Source of the DNA: Krasilnikovozyma curviuscula
Lineage: Eukaryota > Basidiomycota > Tremellomycetes > Cystofilobasidiales > Mrakiaceae
Length of the DNA stretch: 59,162 nt
Direction: 5' to 3'
NCBI GenBank assembly: GCA_014825775.1
Contig: MVAQ01000130.1
Location: 1 to 59,162, forward strand
In this document: positions 45,275 through 55,341 of the stretch, piece after piece
Position numbering within the stretch: the first letter of the stretch is position 1
How the letters are laid out: each line of letters starts with the position of its first letter
The notes under the pieces: model-generated
Told to the model about the DNA's origin: nothing
The model's database searches: none
The model's input: only the letters and a program-made list of their open reading frames with translations
Translations under genes and position numbers: made by a program

Positions 45275-46832
45275 ATGGCTTCCCACTTAGCTGGTAAGTA
45301 GCCTTGTCTCTTGATCCAAAGAAATCAATCTTCTGACCTGAATTCTCGACTTCTCTTAGCCATTTTTGGAACTGAACAAGACCGGTACGCCGCATTCCCT
45401 CCCCCTCCCTCTTCTCTCTAACACATCTAACGTCCCCTTCCCATTTTACCAAACTAGTGTTAACTGCTCGTTCTACTACAAAATCGGAGCCTGTCGACAC
45501 GGCGACAGGTGTTCACGTAAACACCAGCGGCCCCTCCATTCCCAAACGATCCTCCTTTGCAATGTCTATCACAACCCTGGAATTGACACGAGCACCCCTC
45601 AAGGTCAAGCTGAGCTGCAGACTGATTTTGACAGGTTCTACGAAGATATGTATATGTGAGTGTCGGTGTTTCTTATGAGACTTTTTCAGCGTGGTGGTTC
45701 TGCTGGCTGGCAGGAATGTTGAAATGGGCTTGATCTAGCTTTGCCTCGCGGTTTGGTAATTGGACTCCGTACTGACATGTTCTCCCTTTGTTTGTATTAT
45801 TTTAGCGAGCTATGTTCGTTCGGAAATGTGTTAGAAATGCACGTAAGTGTTACTCCCCTTGTTCTCCTCGCTCTCGCTCTTTTTCCTTCCCCATGCTCAA
45901 GAATGAGCAGAAACACAAGGGAGGGAGAAATTACATCAATGAGTAGTTCATTGGATATTCCAGAAGAGGTTCGAGTTGGTGCAGGAGGAAGCAGACGCCT
46001 TGCTTAATCCTCCCTGTGAGAGGTTCGGCAAGGCCTCCTTCCAGGCCATAAGTACACCTCAGTACTGGTCAAAAACTTTTTATTGGTGCTTTTGGGTGAT
46101 GCTGCTTTCAAGTACGGTCATCCAAGGCTGCTTTGCTGTTCAGGTTGTCTTTCTTTCCCTTCATCCGGGAAGACGGCTCGCTTTTTATCCATTGAACTTT
46201 ATACTGACGCTGTCTTCATCTCTTCTTGCAATCAGGTCTGTGATAACGTCGGTGACCATCTAGTAGGAAACGTCTACGCGCGATACGAATGGGAAGTCGA
46301 AGCTCAAAACGCCGTCACCTCGTTGAACGACCGATGGTACGGTGGGAAACCCCTCTTTGGTGAACTTTCGCCCGTGACGGATTTCAGAGAAGCTTGTTGT
46401 AGACAAAATGAGACAGGGGATTGTAATCGAGGTGGTCGTGAGTCTTTTCCTCTCTTCCTCTCTCTACCTCTGCTACTTTCCTTCTTCGTTCTGGCAATGT
46501 TCTTACTGCCTTTGTTCTCTCGTTGAAATTCAGTGTGTAACTTCCTTCACGTACGCAACCCGACGAAAGCCCTCCTCAACGACCTCCGAGCTGGCCAGCG
46601 TCTGGAGCGTAAACTAAATGGCCCCAAGTCGACGGTGCAAGAGACCGTCGGATGGGTACCAGGTGGAGGCGGATCTTCCTCACCGGCGAAGGATCTCATA
46701 CCTGAAGATGATCAGGGATGGAGAAGTTCTGGTGCTGGAAGGGAAAGGAGTCGGTCGCCTGCGAGGAGAAATGGTGGTCGAGGCGCCGATGACGGTGAAT
46801 TCGAGGATCAGCCGTTCGGAAGAAAGTACTGA
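45275..46832 (+). CDS. U2AF1: Splicing factor U2AF small subunit (U2AF35/U2AF23 type)
   Basis: Recognises the AG at 3' splice sites with the large U2AF subunit; nuclear. Exons: 45275-45293, 45360-45384, 45458-45655, 45806-45842, 46236-46437, 46534-46832; 259 aa. Landmarks: MASHLAAIFGTEQDRVNC, first CCCH zinc finger CSFYYKIGACRHGDRCSRKH, UHM/RRM with CSFGNVLEMHVCDNVGDHLV and VYARYEWEVEAQNAV, then the second finger CRQNETGDCNRGGLCNFLHV. A short Gly/Arg/Ser tail with GRERSRSPARR replaces a full RS domain, as in fungal U2AF23. The first two exons are 19 and 25 nt. Intron 4 (45843-46235, 393 nt) is far longer than the rest and may be regulated. Identification is firm. Confidence 0.95.
45843..46235 (+). 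other. U2AF1: Unusually long intron of the U2AF small subunit gene
   Basis: GTAAGT donor after EMH, ATCAG acceptor before VCDNVGDHL. Inside, an acceptor-like ATTCCAG near 45963 is followed by a coding-like frame (KRFELVQEEADALLNPPC and beyond) that stays open to 46263. No downstream donor in the right phase was found to make it an in-frame cassette. It could be a poison exon, a captured fragment or an intronic RNA host. Confidence 0.45.
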
Positions 46833-47149
46833 GATTAGAATCAAAAATTGTAAATCTATAATTATTTGAATGAAGCTGTCATTCAATGTACAACTATGTC
46901 TGTACCGACGGAGATGTGCACACATTTGTTTTGATGGAAGTGGTTATCAAATCACACCGCCGCTCTTTTCTTCATGTGACATGCATGCTCTTTTGAAGCA
47001 ACTTTACTTGTTTCCTCACACTGTTGTCAATTAATTCGTGCTATCCAGAAAATCAGAGTCGGCTACAAAATCCGAGCATTTCCTACGTCCCGATAGTCGT
47101 CTCTTTCTTGCTGTTGTCCTCTAACGACCACCTTTGTCACCAACTAGAA
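46833..47149. other. Intergenic region between U2AF gene and cysteine-motif gene
   Basis: 317 bp with nothing recognisable beyond presumed 3' end and promoter sequence. Confidence 0.4.
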
Positions 47150-47706
47150 ATGGCATCCTACATATCAGCAGTAGCTTCCCTCATTTTACCAGCCTCATCC
47201 ACTACACCTTCAGCCTCACCGGCCCCTCCGCCGCCGGATGAACCCCAAACCTCAGACGAGCCAGGAGCTGAAGAACCGGCACCAGAGGTGGAGATTCACC
47301 CCTTGAGGGACTCACCTTACTTGCAGTCCCTCATGAAGAAAGGATCAGCTCGGCCGACCCATACAAGGCAATTGCAGCTCGAAGAAGCTGGGAGGAAGTT
47401 GATGCCTCCCAGCAAAAGCATGCTGGAGGAGTGCTGTAAGAGGCAGAGCTCCATGGTGCTTCCCCATAGAAGCAGGAAACTGAATACATCTTGTGTTTTC
47501 CAGGTGGGACCAATTGTGACCCTTGTGTCAAGACGCTGTGGGCTCAGGAGAAACGAGTGTGGAAAGAGTGTGAGGAGGACTCCATTCATTCAGCAATTTT
47601 TGTGTTTTCCTTACGCTGATACCCATCTCGAATTCATCTTGCAGGTCATCCAACCAACTGGAAGGAGCTTGAAGCCGAATCAGATGAGATCTGGAAAAAC
47701 AGCTAG
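47150..47706 (+). CDS. Small protein with CCx3Cx2C motif (oxidoreductase-like domain type)
   Basis: Exons: 47150-47435, 47504-47569, 47645-47706; 137 aa. The start MASYISAVASLILPASS is hydrophobic. It is followed by a Pro/Glu-rich stretch and then PSKSMLEECCGTNCDPCVKT across the first intron, WAQEKRVWKECHPTNWKELE across the second, and a C-terminal ESDEIWKNS. The CC-x3-C-x2-C cluster recalls the short oxidoreductase-like N-terminal domain of mitochondrial OXLD-type proteins. That domain has no proven activity, and I am not certain of the match. The second intron uses a GTGAGG donor at 47570; without it the frame continues differently but the fifth Cys context is lost. Independent of its neighbours. 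Confidence 0.6.
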
Positions 47707-48493
47707 ACAACGAAGACGAAGGACGAAGAAGGAAAAAATGATACCCAGAGCCGACCCACCATACCCCACAGACAGCGTCGTATAGATATATAGATTATAT
47801 GTAGGAAATCCCCATTAACCTACCCAACTCACACGGTGTATTGAGCAGAAAACTAACAGAGTCTTCGCCCGTCCTCTGTGAACCCCTTCCACCAGTGACG
47901 GCTTCGCAGGAGAGAACAGGACACAGGATTCTTCTAGGCCAACTCAGGAAGCGTAAAACAGAATGCTGGATGCGGTAGCAAAAAGACGCGCAGAAGGAGG
48001 TCATGGAGAAGAGTCAACCTCTGGCCGAAGTTTTTTTTTTTCTTTGCCAGGACGGGCTCGCGTGAAAATAAGGCGCTTCTGTATTTTCTGCCCCTTTTTC
48101 CTCTAAATAGATTGAGGGTAGGTGTATATGCTGAGTATGTACTGGTACTCTGCGTCTTGGGGCCTGATGGCGTCAAGTTTGCGGGGGGTGAAAACAGCGC
48201 CAGGCGACGGGCAGTGACGATAGTTGCGCCTGCTTCTGGATTTCCTATCATGAACGAGTTGCCGTTAGAGTATATAGTATGAACGTCATATATACACTCA
48301 TAGGAACCTCCTTTCAAATTTAAGCTCATCAAGTCAGTACTGCAAGATTTTGACAAAGCGACCTGCGACCTGCCTCATCTCTGGATCGCGTTCCGCATCG
48401 ACCACTCGACCAGAACTTTGTGAGTTCCCACTTTCCATCAGTCGAGTCAAGCAGGAAACCCTCAGACTGACTATCGACTTCTGATACATAGCA
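47707..48493. other. Intergenic region upstream of the sirtuin gene
   Basis: 787 bp with no supported gene. A minus-strand frame of 140 codons (48356-47934) begins with TTG and has no family signature. A 10-nt T run lies near 48030. Confidence 0.4.
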
Positions 48494-50253
48494 ATGAAGA
48501 TATCGATACCCACTCTGCCGCTGTCCTCATCTAATGCCCCGTTGAATCCACTTGCCAAGCTCACGACGAGCGAGGCTGCTTCACATGTAGCAACCTTCCT
48601 ACAGAAGGGTAAAGGAAAGACTATGATACTCACTGGAGCGGGCATATCGGTGGATAGTGGCATTAGAGCGTATCGAGGTCAGTAGTAACTGCTCTCGGGG
48701 CTTCAACGCAGGCGCTTCGAGTGGGATGAAGGCTGAATCGGTGCTTTGTTGTTGCAGGTCCCGAGGGTCATTATACTACGAATCCAAACTATAGGTAAAT
48801 TCGATCGTTCTTCTGAGGGGAAAACATCTTCGATCTGCCAACTGACCGGTTCGTTGCTTACACACCTACTCTCACTGGCCACACTAATTGTTTACCTCTT
48901 CCACTTCCTGTCGAACCATCAAGGTGATAATGAGTTCTTCAAAATCTGACTTCTTTCTGGCCATCTAAAACTCACAGAACTTCCCCTTGTTTCCTCGCAG
49001 GCCGATCTTCTACGGCGAACTAGTAGCTCAAACAGAACAAGGCACGTCCTTCCGAAAACGGTATTGGTCAAGAGGGTACCTTGGCTGGCCTCCTGTACGA
49101 GATGCTCAGCCTAACCCAACGCATTACAGGATCGAAGCTCTGCGTTGGCTTGGGCTCGTTGGAGGATTGATTACGCAGAATGTTAGTGCAGCGCTTTGGT
49201 CAGCGTTGAGTTGGTATCGAGCTGGTTTGGACTGATATACTTCTCTTTGAATTTTTCTTGGTTGAAAGGTTGATGGTCTTCATGTAAAAGCGTCGCCCTA
49301 TTCAAATGAAGAGAAGCGCAAGATCTTAGAGCTGCATGGAACGCTACATGTCAGTCCCTCCGTCTCCTCTTCCCTGCGCTAAATCTGTCACTGAGTTCCA
49401 TCTTTTAATCTAGTGGGTCCATTGTAAACATGGCCATCTCATTCCACGAGAAGACTTCCAATCCACCCTCTCACAACTCAACCCGTCCTGGCTAAACTTT
49501 GCGGAAGAAGCCGCTCGGACAGGAACAGAACCGCGTACAAATCCAGATGGTGATGTCGACCTAAGAGGCGTTTCTTATGACTCCTTTCAGGTCCCCAGCT
49601 GCTCGAGGTGTGAAGAAGAGCTGGGGTTGGAAGGGGAGATCTTGAAGCCGAGCGTGATTTTTTTTGGGGAGAGCATTCCGACAGAGACAAAGGAGATGTC
49701 TGTCAAGATGGTTGAAGAAGCGAGTCAGTTGTTGGTGATGGGAACGTCGTTGGCTACTTATTCAGCTTTCAGGTAAGCTCGCTCAATAATAATACATTGT
49801 AGCTTTGATCGAAAACATCAACGCTTTGGCTGAGTATTCTCTTTCGATGATTTTATTAGATTGATCAAACAGGCTGTGGAAGCGGAAAAACCAGTTCTCA
49901 TGCTCTCCTTAGGTCCCAGCCGAGCAGATGCTCTCATCGACTCAGGTGCCGTCTCGAAAATCGAGCAACACGCAGGCGACGTTCTCAAAGAAGTCCTCGC
50001 TAAGCTGAGGTGTGTCCTATTTCAACTAGTTACTTTCAATGACTTACTTTTATTCTTTATTTCTAACTTTTACAGTAAGGGAATGGAATCAGACAAAACG
50101 CTCCAGAGATTGCTCTCCTCTGGAGTGATCAAAGCTCCCGACCAGCGGAAGGTAGATGAAGCTGGAGAACCGATAATGAATCGGTATGCTAGACCTGAGG
50201 GGAGTGATAAGACGTTAGAGGTCGCTAGTGGGGTCACCAGTGTCACTGAATAG
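48494..50253 (+). CDS. Sir2-family NAD-dependent deacylase, SIRT4-like
   Basis: Class II (SIRT4-type) sirtuin, probably mitochondrial. Exons: 48494-48677, 48758-48794, 49001-49181, 49269-49349, 49414-49772, 49860-50009, 50076-50253; 389 aa. Motifs: LTGAGISVDSGIRAYRG (NAD-binding), then GHYTTNPNYRPI, GGLITQNVDGLH, catalytic His in ELHGTLHWVHC, the phrase DLRGVSYDSFQVPSC with C-x2-C (SCSRCEEE), LKPSVIFFGESIP, and LLVMGTSLATYSAFRL. The first zinc pair is odd: after WVHC the second Cys expected three residues on is absent (WVHCKHGHLIPRE), so His or another residue must serve if zinc is bound. The N-terminus (MKISIPTLPLSSSNAPLNP) could be a weak mitochondrial presequence. Extended C-terminus of about 60 residues. 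Confidence 0.9.
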
Positions 50254-51010
50254 ATATGTGGTGGTATAGATATGGTGTGACAGCATTCATTGAGGGTCGA
50301 TTTCGCGTCGTGATGAAACACTAGCATGTTAGACTGACTCTTTCTCCTTCTAATGATATCGGTCAGTTACGATTTCACATACATATACTAACAGTTGGGT
50401 CCATCAATTATGTTCTTGAGGAAAGAACTCGCAACTGGCATCTTTTTAGAGGATTGTCATCGATCTCGCGGAGGGACGGACAAGTGGAGAGGAGACAGAT
50501 GGAATCACCAGGATCATGATAATGGATGAGACTCTAAAACTTGATGAAGGCAATTAACCCTGGCCTGTGTAGCGGGCTTTGAGTTTTCAGAAGGACGAAT
50601 ACTTGTTTACATTACTGTCAATGTTGTATTTTTATGTCTGTGGTAAGTTGAATAACCGCTAGACTTTGTTTCTGATTTATTCAGATGCACATACTTGAGC
50701 TACTGTCTAATCTCGCCAGCCGGTTGAGAGTCCGGGGTGCAGCATTCGATGGGGGGACAACTCTCAATGAGACTCGCATCAAGTGTTCCGTAATTTTGAG
50801 AGCGAAAAGCTCACAGTTATTCCCTTGCATACTTGTGAAAATTCAAGTCAAACTACCCAAGATGGCCCTCCTCTTTGCAGTAATTTCGCCCACGTCTGTT
50901 GGTCAGTGGCGGGCACCCAGAAATTTGAGAAATTCACTATCCAGGTTGAAGCCGAGCAACATTCTTTGGATTCAGCCTTTGTAACCACTCGATTAGAAGC
51001 TTCACTCGCT
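50254..51010. other. Intergenic region upstream of UTP7
   Basis: 757 bp without a supported gene. A plus-strand frame is open for some 75 codons just before the UTP7 ATG but has no upstream ATG in frame, so the start is placed at 51011. Confidence 0.4.
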
Positions 51011-53198
51011 ATGGATGCTCTCATGAATTCAACGGCGCCGATTCACTCAGCTTCTAGGTCGAGGAAGGGAAAAGGCAAAGCTTCAGAGGAACACAAGAAA
51101 GTCCATGGGAAGGATGGGGAAATGAAGGATGCTACGCTGCACAGTATCGGACAAAAGGTGAGCTCCAATGTCTAGAAAGGTTCAGGCTTTGTGTCTAGGA
51201 AGGGGATTCATCAGGCAGTTGAACTGACAAAATTTCATGAAACACCAGACTCGAGCACCGACTTCCCACCACACCAAAGACGACTTCAGGCCGCCAGCAA
51301 TGTCACATATAAAAGATAAGAAGCTCAAAGCTAGACTAGCATCAGCTCATCTATCTTCTCAACGTGCAGCAGCAGCCTCAGAAGACTCAACGATACTCTT
51401 ACCCTCAGCTTCAGGAGCCCTCCAGCCGACGCATGAGCTGGAACGAACATATCGTGTGACTCAACAGGAAATAAAAGAGAATGTTGGTGCTGGTGTTGCT
51501 GCGAAAATGTGGGATTTAGATATGCAAGGTGGACCAGTGGTCGCCAATTGGGGTCGAGAAGGTCGATATCTTGCTCTTGCGGGCAGGAAGGGTGCTGTCA
51601 GCACTATAGATTTCCAAGGAGGAAAACTGTTGAGTGAGATCAGTGTCAATGAGACTGTTAGAGACATTACGTGAGTTTGACTGCCTGTCGCGCTTGTTTT
51701 AAAGCTACGCTCACTAACGTTTCGCCTTAAGGTTCTTGCACAATAACACCTTCCATGCCGTTGCACAGAAGAAAAATGTTTTCATCTATGATCAGTCTGG
51801 TATCGAGGTTCAGTATGTTCTGCTCGTTGTCATTGTGTAGCAACCATTGCGCGTCCCTAATTAATGCTTGTCTTCCAGTCGACTCAAATCCCATATCGAA
51901 CCAACCAAACTCGCATATCTCCCTTATCATTTTCTCCTTCTCTCAGCATCAAACTCGGGTTATCTCAAATACCAAGATACGTCCACCGGTGTTTTGATCA
52001 AGGAGCAGAGGACGGGAATGGGTGCCGTCAAAGTGATGGAAGGAAACCCATTCAACGGTATCGCTTATCTTGGTCACTCAAACGGCACTGTCACTCTCTG
52101 GTCACCAAATGTCTCTACTCCTCTCGTCACCCAGCTTTCTCACGTGGGACCAATAACGGCTCTTTCAATCGATCCTTCGAGCGCATCTTGTGGAAGGTAC
52201 TTTGCAACCGCTGGAATGGATAACCAAGTGAAGATCTGGGATGCCCGAAACTGGGGCCAATGTGTCAACTCATGGAATGGGCGACGAGAGATCCGTGATT
52301 TGACGTTTAGTGGGAAAGGAATGCTCGCCGTCGGCGGTGGTGGAACTGTCACTCTCTTCGCCTCCGAATCAACCACCAAAACCTCCTGTGCGGGTAAAAC
52401 GTATGGACCGGAACCGTATATGGTCTCCAACATCCCTGGGAAAACGGTTGAGAGCCTTAAGTTCTGTCCGTTTGAAGATGTGTTGGGCATCGGGCACTCC
52501 TCTGGGTTTAAGACGGTTGTTGTTCCTGGTTCAGGCGAAGCCAACTTTGACAGTTCAGAGGCAGATATGTTCGAAAGTGGAAAGAGGAAGAGTGAGAGAG
52601 AAGTCAGAGGCGTTTTGGAGAAGATTGCAGCGTGCGTCCTTTTCTCTTCTTGGTTCACGCACTCCTTGAAACGCCTAACTTGGTTTTTATGGCTGTTCCA
52701 GTGATATGATCACTCTCGACTCTACATTCATTGGATCTGTTGCACCTCCACCAAAGCACACTGGTCCTCGAGAAACCAAAAAGGGCAGTCTGCCTTACAA
52801 CCGACTCTCACGAACAGAAAAGCTGGAGGTGAATGGGCTCGTTCCTGAAGATGAAGGAAGGAATGACGATGAGGAGGAAGAGGCGAAGGGTATGACGAGA
52901 GAGGAGAAGGAGAAGCACAGGATGAGAGGAAGAGGAAAGACGCTGAAGAGGTTCTTGAGAAAGAAGAAAAAGAATGTCATTGATCCGACAACTGTGAGTG
53001 TCGAGTTCGATCTGCAACCGATATCTGCTGTGTCTGATCTCACTCACCGTCCCGTTTTTCCATTAGATCGCTATCAAGGCTAAGCTTGCTAAAGAGAGAG
53101 ATATGCGTGATAGAGAATACAAGAAATCGAAGGGTCTGTTGAAGGACGAAGGTGACGGTGGAGCTCTGGGTAGATTCAAGTCGACGAGGACCGACTGA
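51011..53198 (+). CDS. UTP7: U3 snoRNP-associated WD40 protein Utp7 (WDR46/BING4)
   Basis: Nucleolar SSU-processome component needed for 18S rRNA maturation. Exons: 51011-51157, 51249-51670, 51732-51812, 51879-52631, 52702-52993, 53067-53198; 608 aa. A basic N-terminus (SRSRKGKGKASEEHKK) is followed by LERTYRVTQQEIKENVG, then WD repeats, for example GPVVANWGREGRYLALAGRK, FLHNNTFHAVAQKKNVFIYD, GIAYLGHSNGTVTLWSP and RYFATAGMDNQVKIWDAR. The BING4 C-terminal region has VESLKFCPFEDVLGIGHSSG, VPGSGEANFDSSEADMFESG and a Lys/Arg-rich tail including KTLKRFLRKKKKN. All elements match the family in order and length. Confidence 0.94.
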
Positions 53199-53459
53199 TA
53201 GAATATTTGGATATATCACATGCACTTCCATCTCCTCTTTCAGCAGTTACAGATGTTGTCTATGAGTGCCTATAGCGAGAAGTAAATAAAAACAAACTAA
53301 ATTCGACGATCGAGATCCCGGAGTTTGAAAATTTCGAGCTATCCGCTAGTTTGGAGTTCCTGCCTTGCCTCTATCTCTGACCGTCTCACCAAACCTCTAC
53401 ACATTAACTCATCCAAGAAGGTTGCTTTTGCCAAGTTTCCTCCTTCTCAGTCTAGTAAA

Positions 53460-55115
53460 ATGGCAGCCATCTTCCAAGAAATTGTCCCCCAAGGACCTGG
53501 TTACGCCAACTCGGATGATAACAAAATCAGCGGCGAGGAACTGAAGGAAGACCTTCTTGCCCCAGAAGCTCCAATCCTCGAAGTTACTCCTGCTGTATCA
53601 TCTCCAAGGACAAAGGTCTCTTATGAATCCTTTGGCGAGTTCATGAAAACTTTTGCGACTCGACTCAAAGAAACTTTCACCAAAAGATTCATCTTTGCTC
53701 TCTGTGCTGGTCAAGTCCTTTCTTGGTGTATCACTGGAACTAACACAAGTGAGTTGACTTGTTACTGTCCCAGCTACTGCCCTGTCGAGCCTCAATGAGC
53801 TGGTTTGACTAACCAACCGTCGCATGCGTTTGTTTCTTCTCTTTAGTCACTACTGAACTTGTACTCCGTGGATTTACTCTTTCAACTACTCAAACCTTCT
53901 TCTTGTATTTTGCACTCTTCATCATCTATAGTAAGTTGCTGAAACGCAACAATTTCAGTGACTCGATGTCTAACGACTCCATCCATCGCCCCTTCTAGCC
54001 CCATACACCATATACCAATACTCTTTCATGGGATGGCTTAGATTAATTGCTAAGGATGGTTGGAAGTATATCCTCCTTGGTGTGAGTACATCCAGGTTTA
54101 AAATTCATTGCTGACTCATTTACTGACACAAACCTTCTATTGCAGGCTCTCGATGTCGAAGGTAATTTCCTTGTCGTGAAAGCCTACCAATATACCACCC
54201 TTCTTAGTGAGTAGCCTCTCTGCTTTCAACTGCTGAAAACTTTGACTAACTCAATACTTTGCGTCTTCAGGTTGTGTGCGTTGACCATTGCATTTGTGCT
54301 TTCTTCGAGCCAGCTACTAATGCGTTACCGATTATCACAGGAACTTCTGGACGCTTGGGCTATTCCAGTATGCATGGTTGTCTCATACTTCATTATGAAG
54401 ACCAGGTACCGCTGGCTTCAAATCATTGGTATCCTCACCGCTGTCCTCGGGTTAGGTCTCCTCGTCGCAGCCGACCATTTGACGTCGAAGGACTACGCCG
54501 CTGTTAACATGCCTTTGGGCGATGGCTATATGATTGTTGGAGCCACTTTCTACGGTATCGACAACGCTCTTGAGGAATCCTTTGTCAGAAAGAGACCTCT
54601 TTTCGAAGTTATCGGCCAGCTGGGAATGTGGGGCATGTTAATCAACTTCATTCAAGCCATGGGTTTGGAATATCACCTCTTCAAGGAGACTACCTGGGAT
54701 GGTGGTGTGATTGGATTCTTGTTCTTGTATACTTTCTGCATGTTTATCCTGTAAGCACTTGGTATCTCGGTCTCCTTCCATCACCTACTATGTTTCTGAC
54801 AATCCTTTGCGGCTACTCAGGTACACTCTCACCCCAATTCTATACCGTCAATCATCCGCCGTCTTCTACAACCTCTCACTGCTCACCAGTGACTTTTTCG
54901 GGCTCTTGATTGGTCTCTCCATCTACTCCTACTCCCCCTACTTCCTTTACTTTGTTGCCTTTGCGGTCGTGATCCTAGGCCTTGTTGTCTACTTCTGGTC
55001 CTCTCCAGATGGAGAAGTCGAGGTTGTCGGTGACAACCAGCTGGACATCAACCGCCCAACCTATGTCAAGCAACAAAGTCAAACCAGAGACGTTGAAGCT
55101 GGAGACTCAGCTTAG
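53460..55115 (+). CDS. SLC35F-type drug/metabolite-superfamily transporter, 7 exons
   Basis: Multi-pass membrane protein of the SLC35F1/F2/F6 type (DMT superfamily); substrate unknown. Exons: 53460-53748, 53847-53930, 53999-54081, 54146-54206, 54271-54275, 54341-54750, 54821-55115; 408 aa. About ten hydrophobic helices are seen. Family-like stretches are FALCAGQVLSWCITGTNTIT, ALDVEGNFLVVKAYQYTTLL, LLDAWAIPVCMVVSYFIMK, and IVGATFYGIDNALEESFVRK. The last helix reads FAVVILGLVVYFWSSPDGE. Exon 5 is only GTTGT (5 nt) and is needed to join TTLLS to ELLDAW in frame. Cytosolic acidic N-terminus and a short polar C-terminus. It ends 226 bp before the CRZ1-like start. Part of its last exon is duplicated, inverted, at 42972-43042. 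Confidence 0.9.
54271..54275 (+). other. Inferred 5-nt microexon (GTTGT)
   Basis: The upstream exon ends at 54206 with one base of a codon; the downstream exon begins at 54341 in phase 0 (ELLDAWAIP). Skipping the 5 nt shifts the frame. The unit is preceded by a good acceptor (CTTCAG, with a CTAAC branch site upstream) and followed by a GTGCGT donor, with a TACTAAT branch-like site before the next acceptor. It yields Ser-Cys, where relatives have a Ser-x-x-LLD junction. Confidence 0.8.
54957..55027 (+). repeat. Source segment of the duplicated SLC35F fragment
   Basis: Lies inside the transporter's last exon. The inverted copy is at 42972-43042 (65 of 71 bases shared). Confidence 0.88.
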
Positions 55116-55341
55116 TTTTGTTTGTTAGTGGTACTTCTGCCTTTTTGCTGAATACAATAATAAACAATAACAAACGAATTCACAAAGGCATCTCTGACGG
55201 TTGCAAGCGCAAGTCGAGATATCTGCAAGCATTAGGTGAAACCACATGTTGCCACCTGGGTAACGCTAGCTCCTCGAGCTTTTTGCGAAGCGTAAGACCG
55301 CCAGTCACCACAAGTTCTCCCCTAGAAGGTTGTCCAGTGCT

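Noticed and set aside
46083..46210. Possible box C/D snoRNA in the long U2AF intron
   Set aside because: Box-C-like TGATGC and box-D-like CTGA are imperfect and no terminal stem is evident; mentioned only as a test in the findings.
47934..48356. 140-codon minus-strand frame upstream of the sirtuin gene
   Set aside because: Begins with TTG, contains low-complexity runs (Lys run from a poly-T tract), and no homology is recognised.
50685..50984. Open frame just upstream of UTP7
   Set aside because: Could extend the UTP7 N-terminus, but there is no in-frame ATG and no conserved sequence; the first ATG at 51011 fits the family length.
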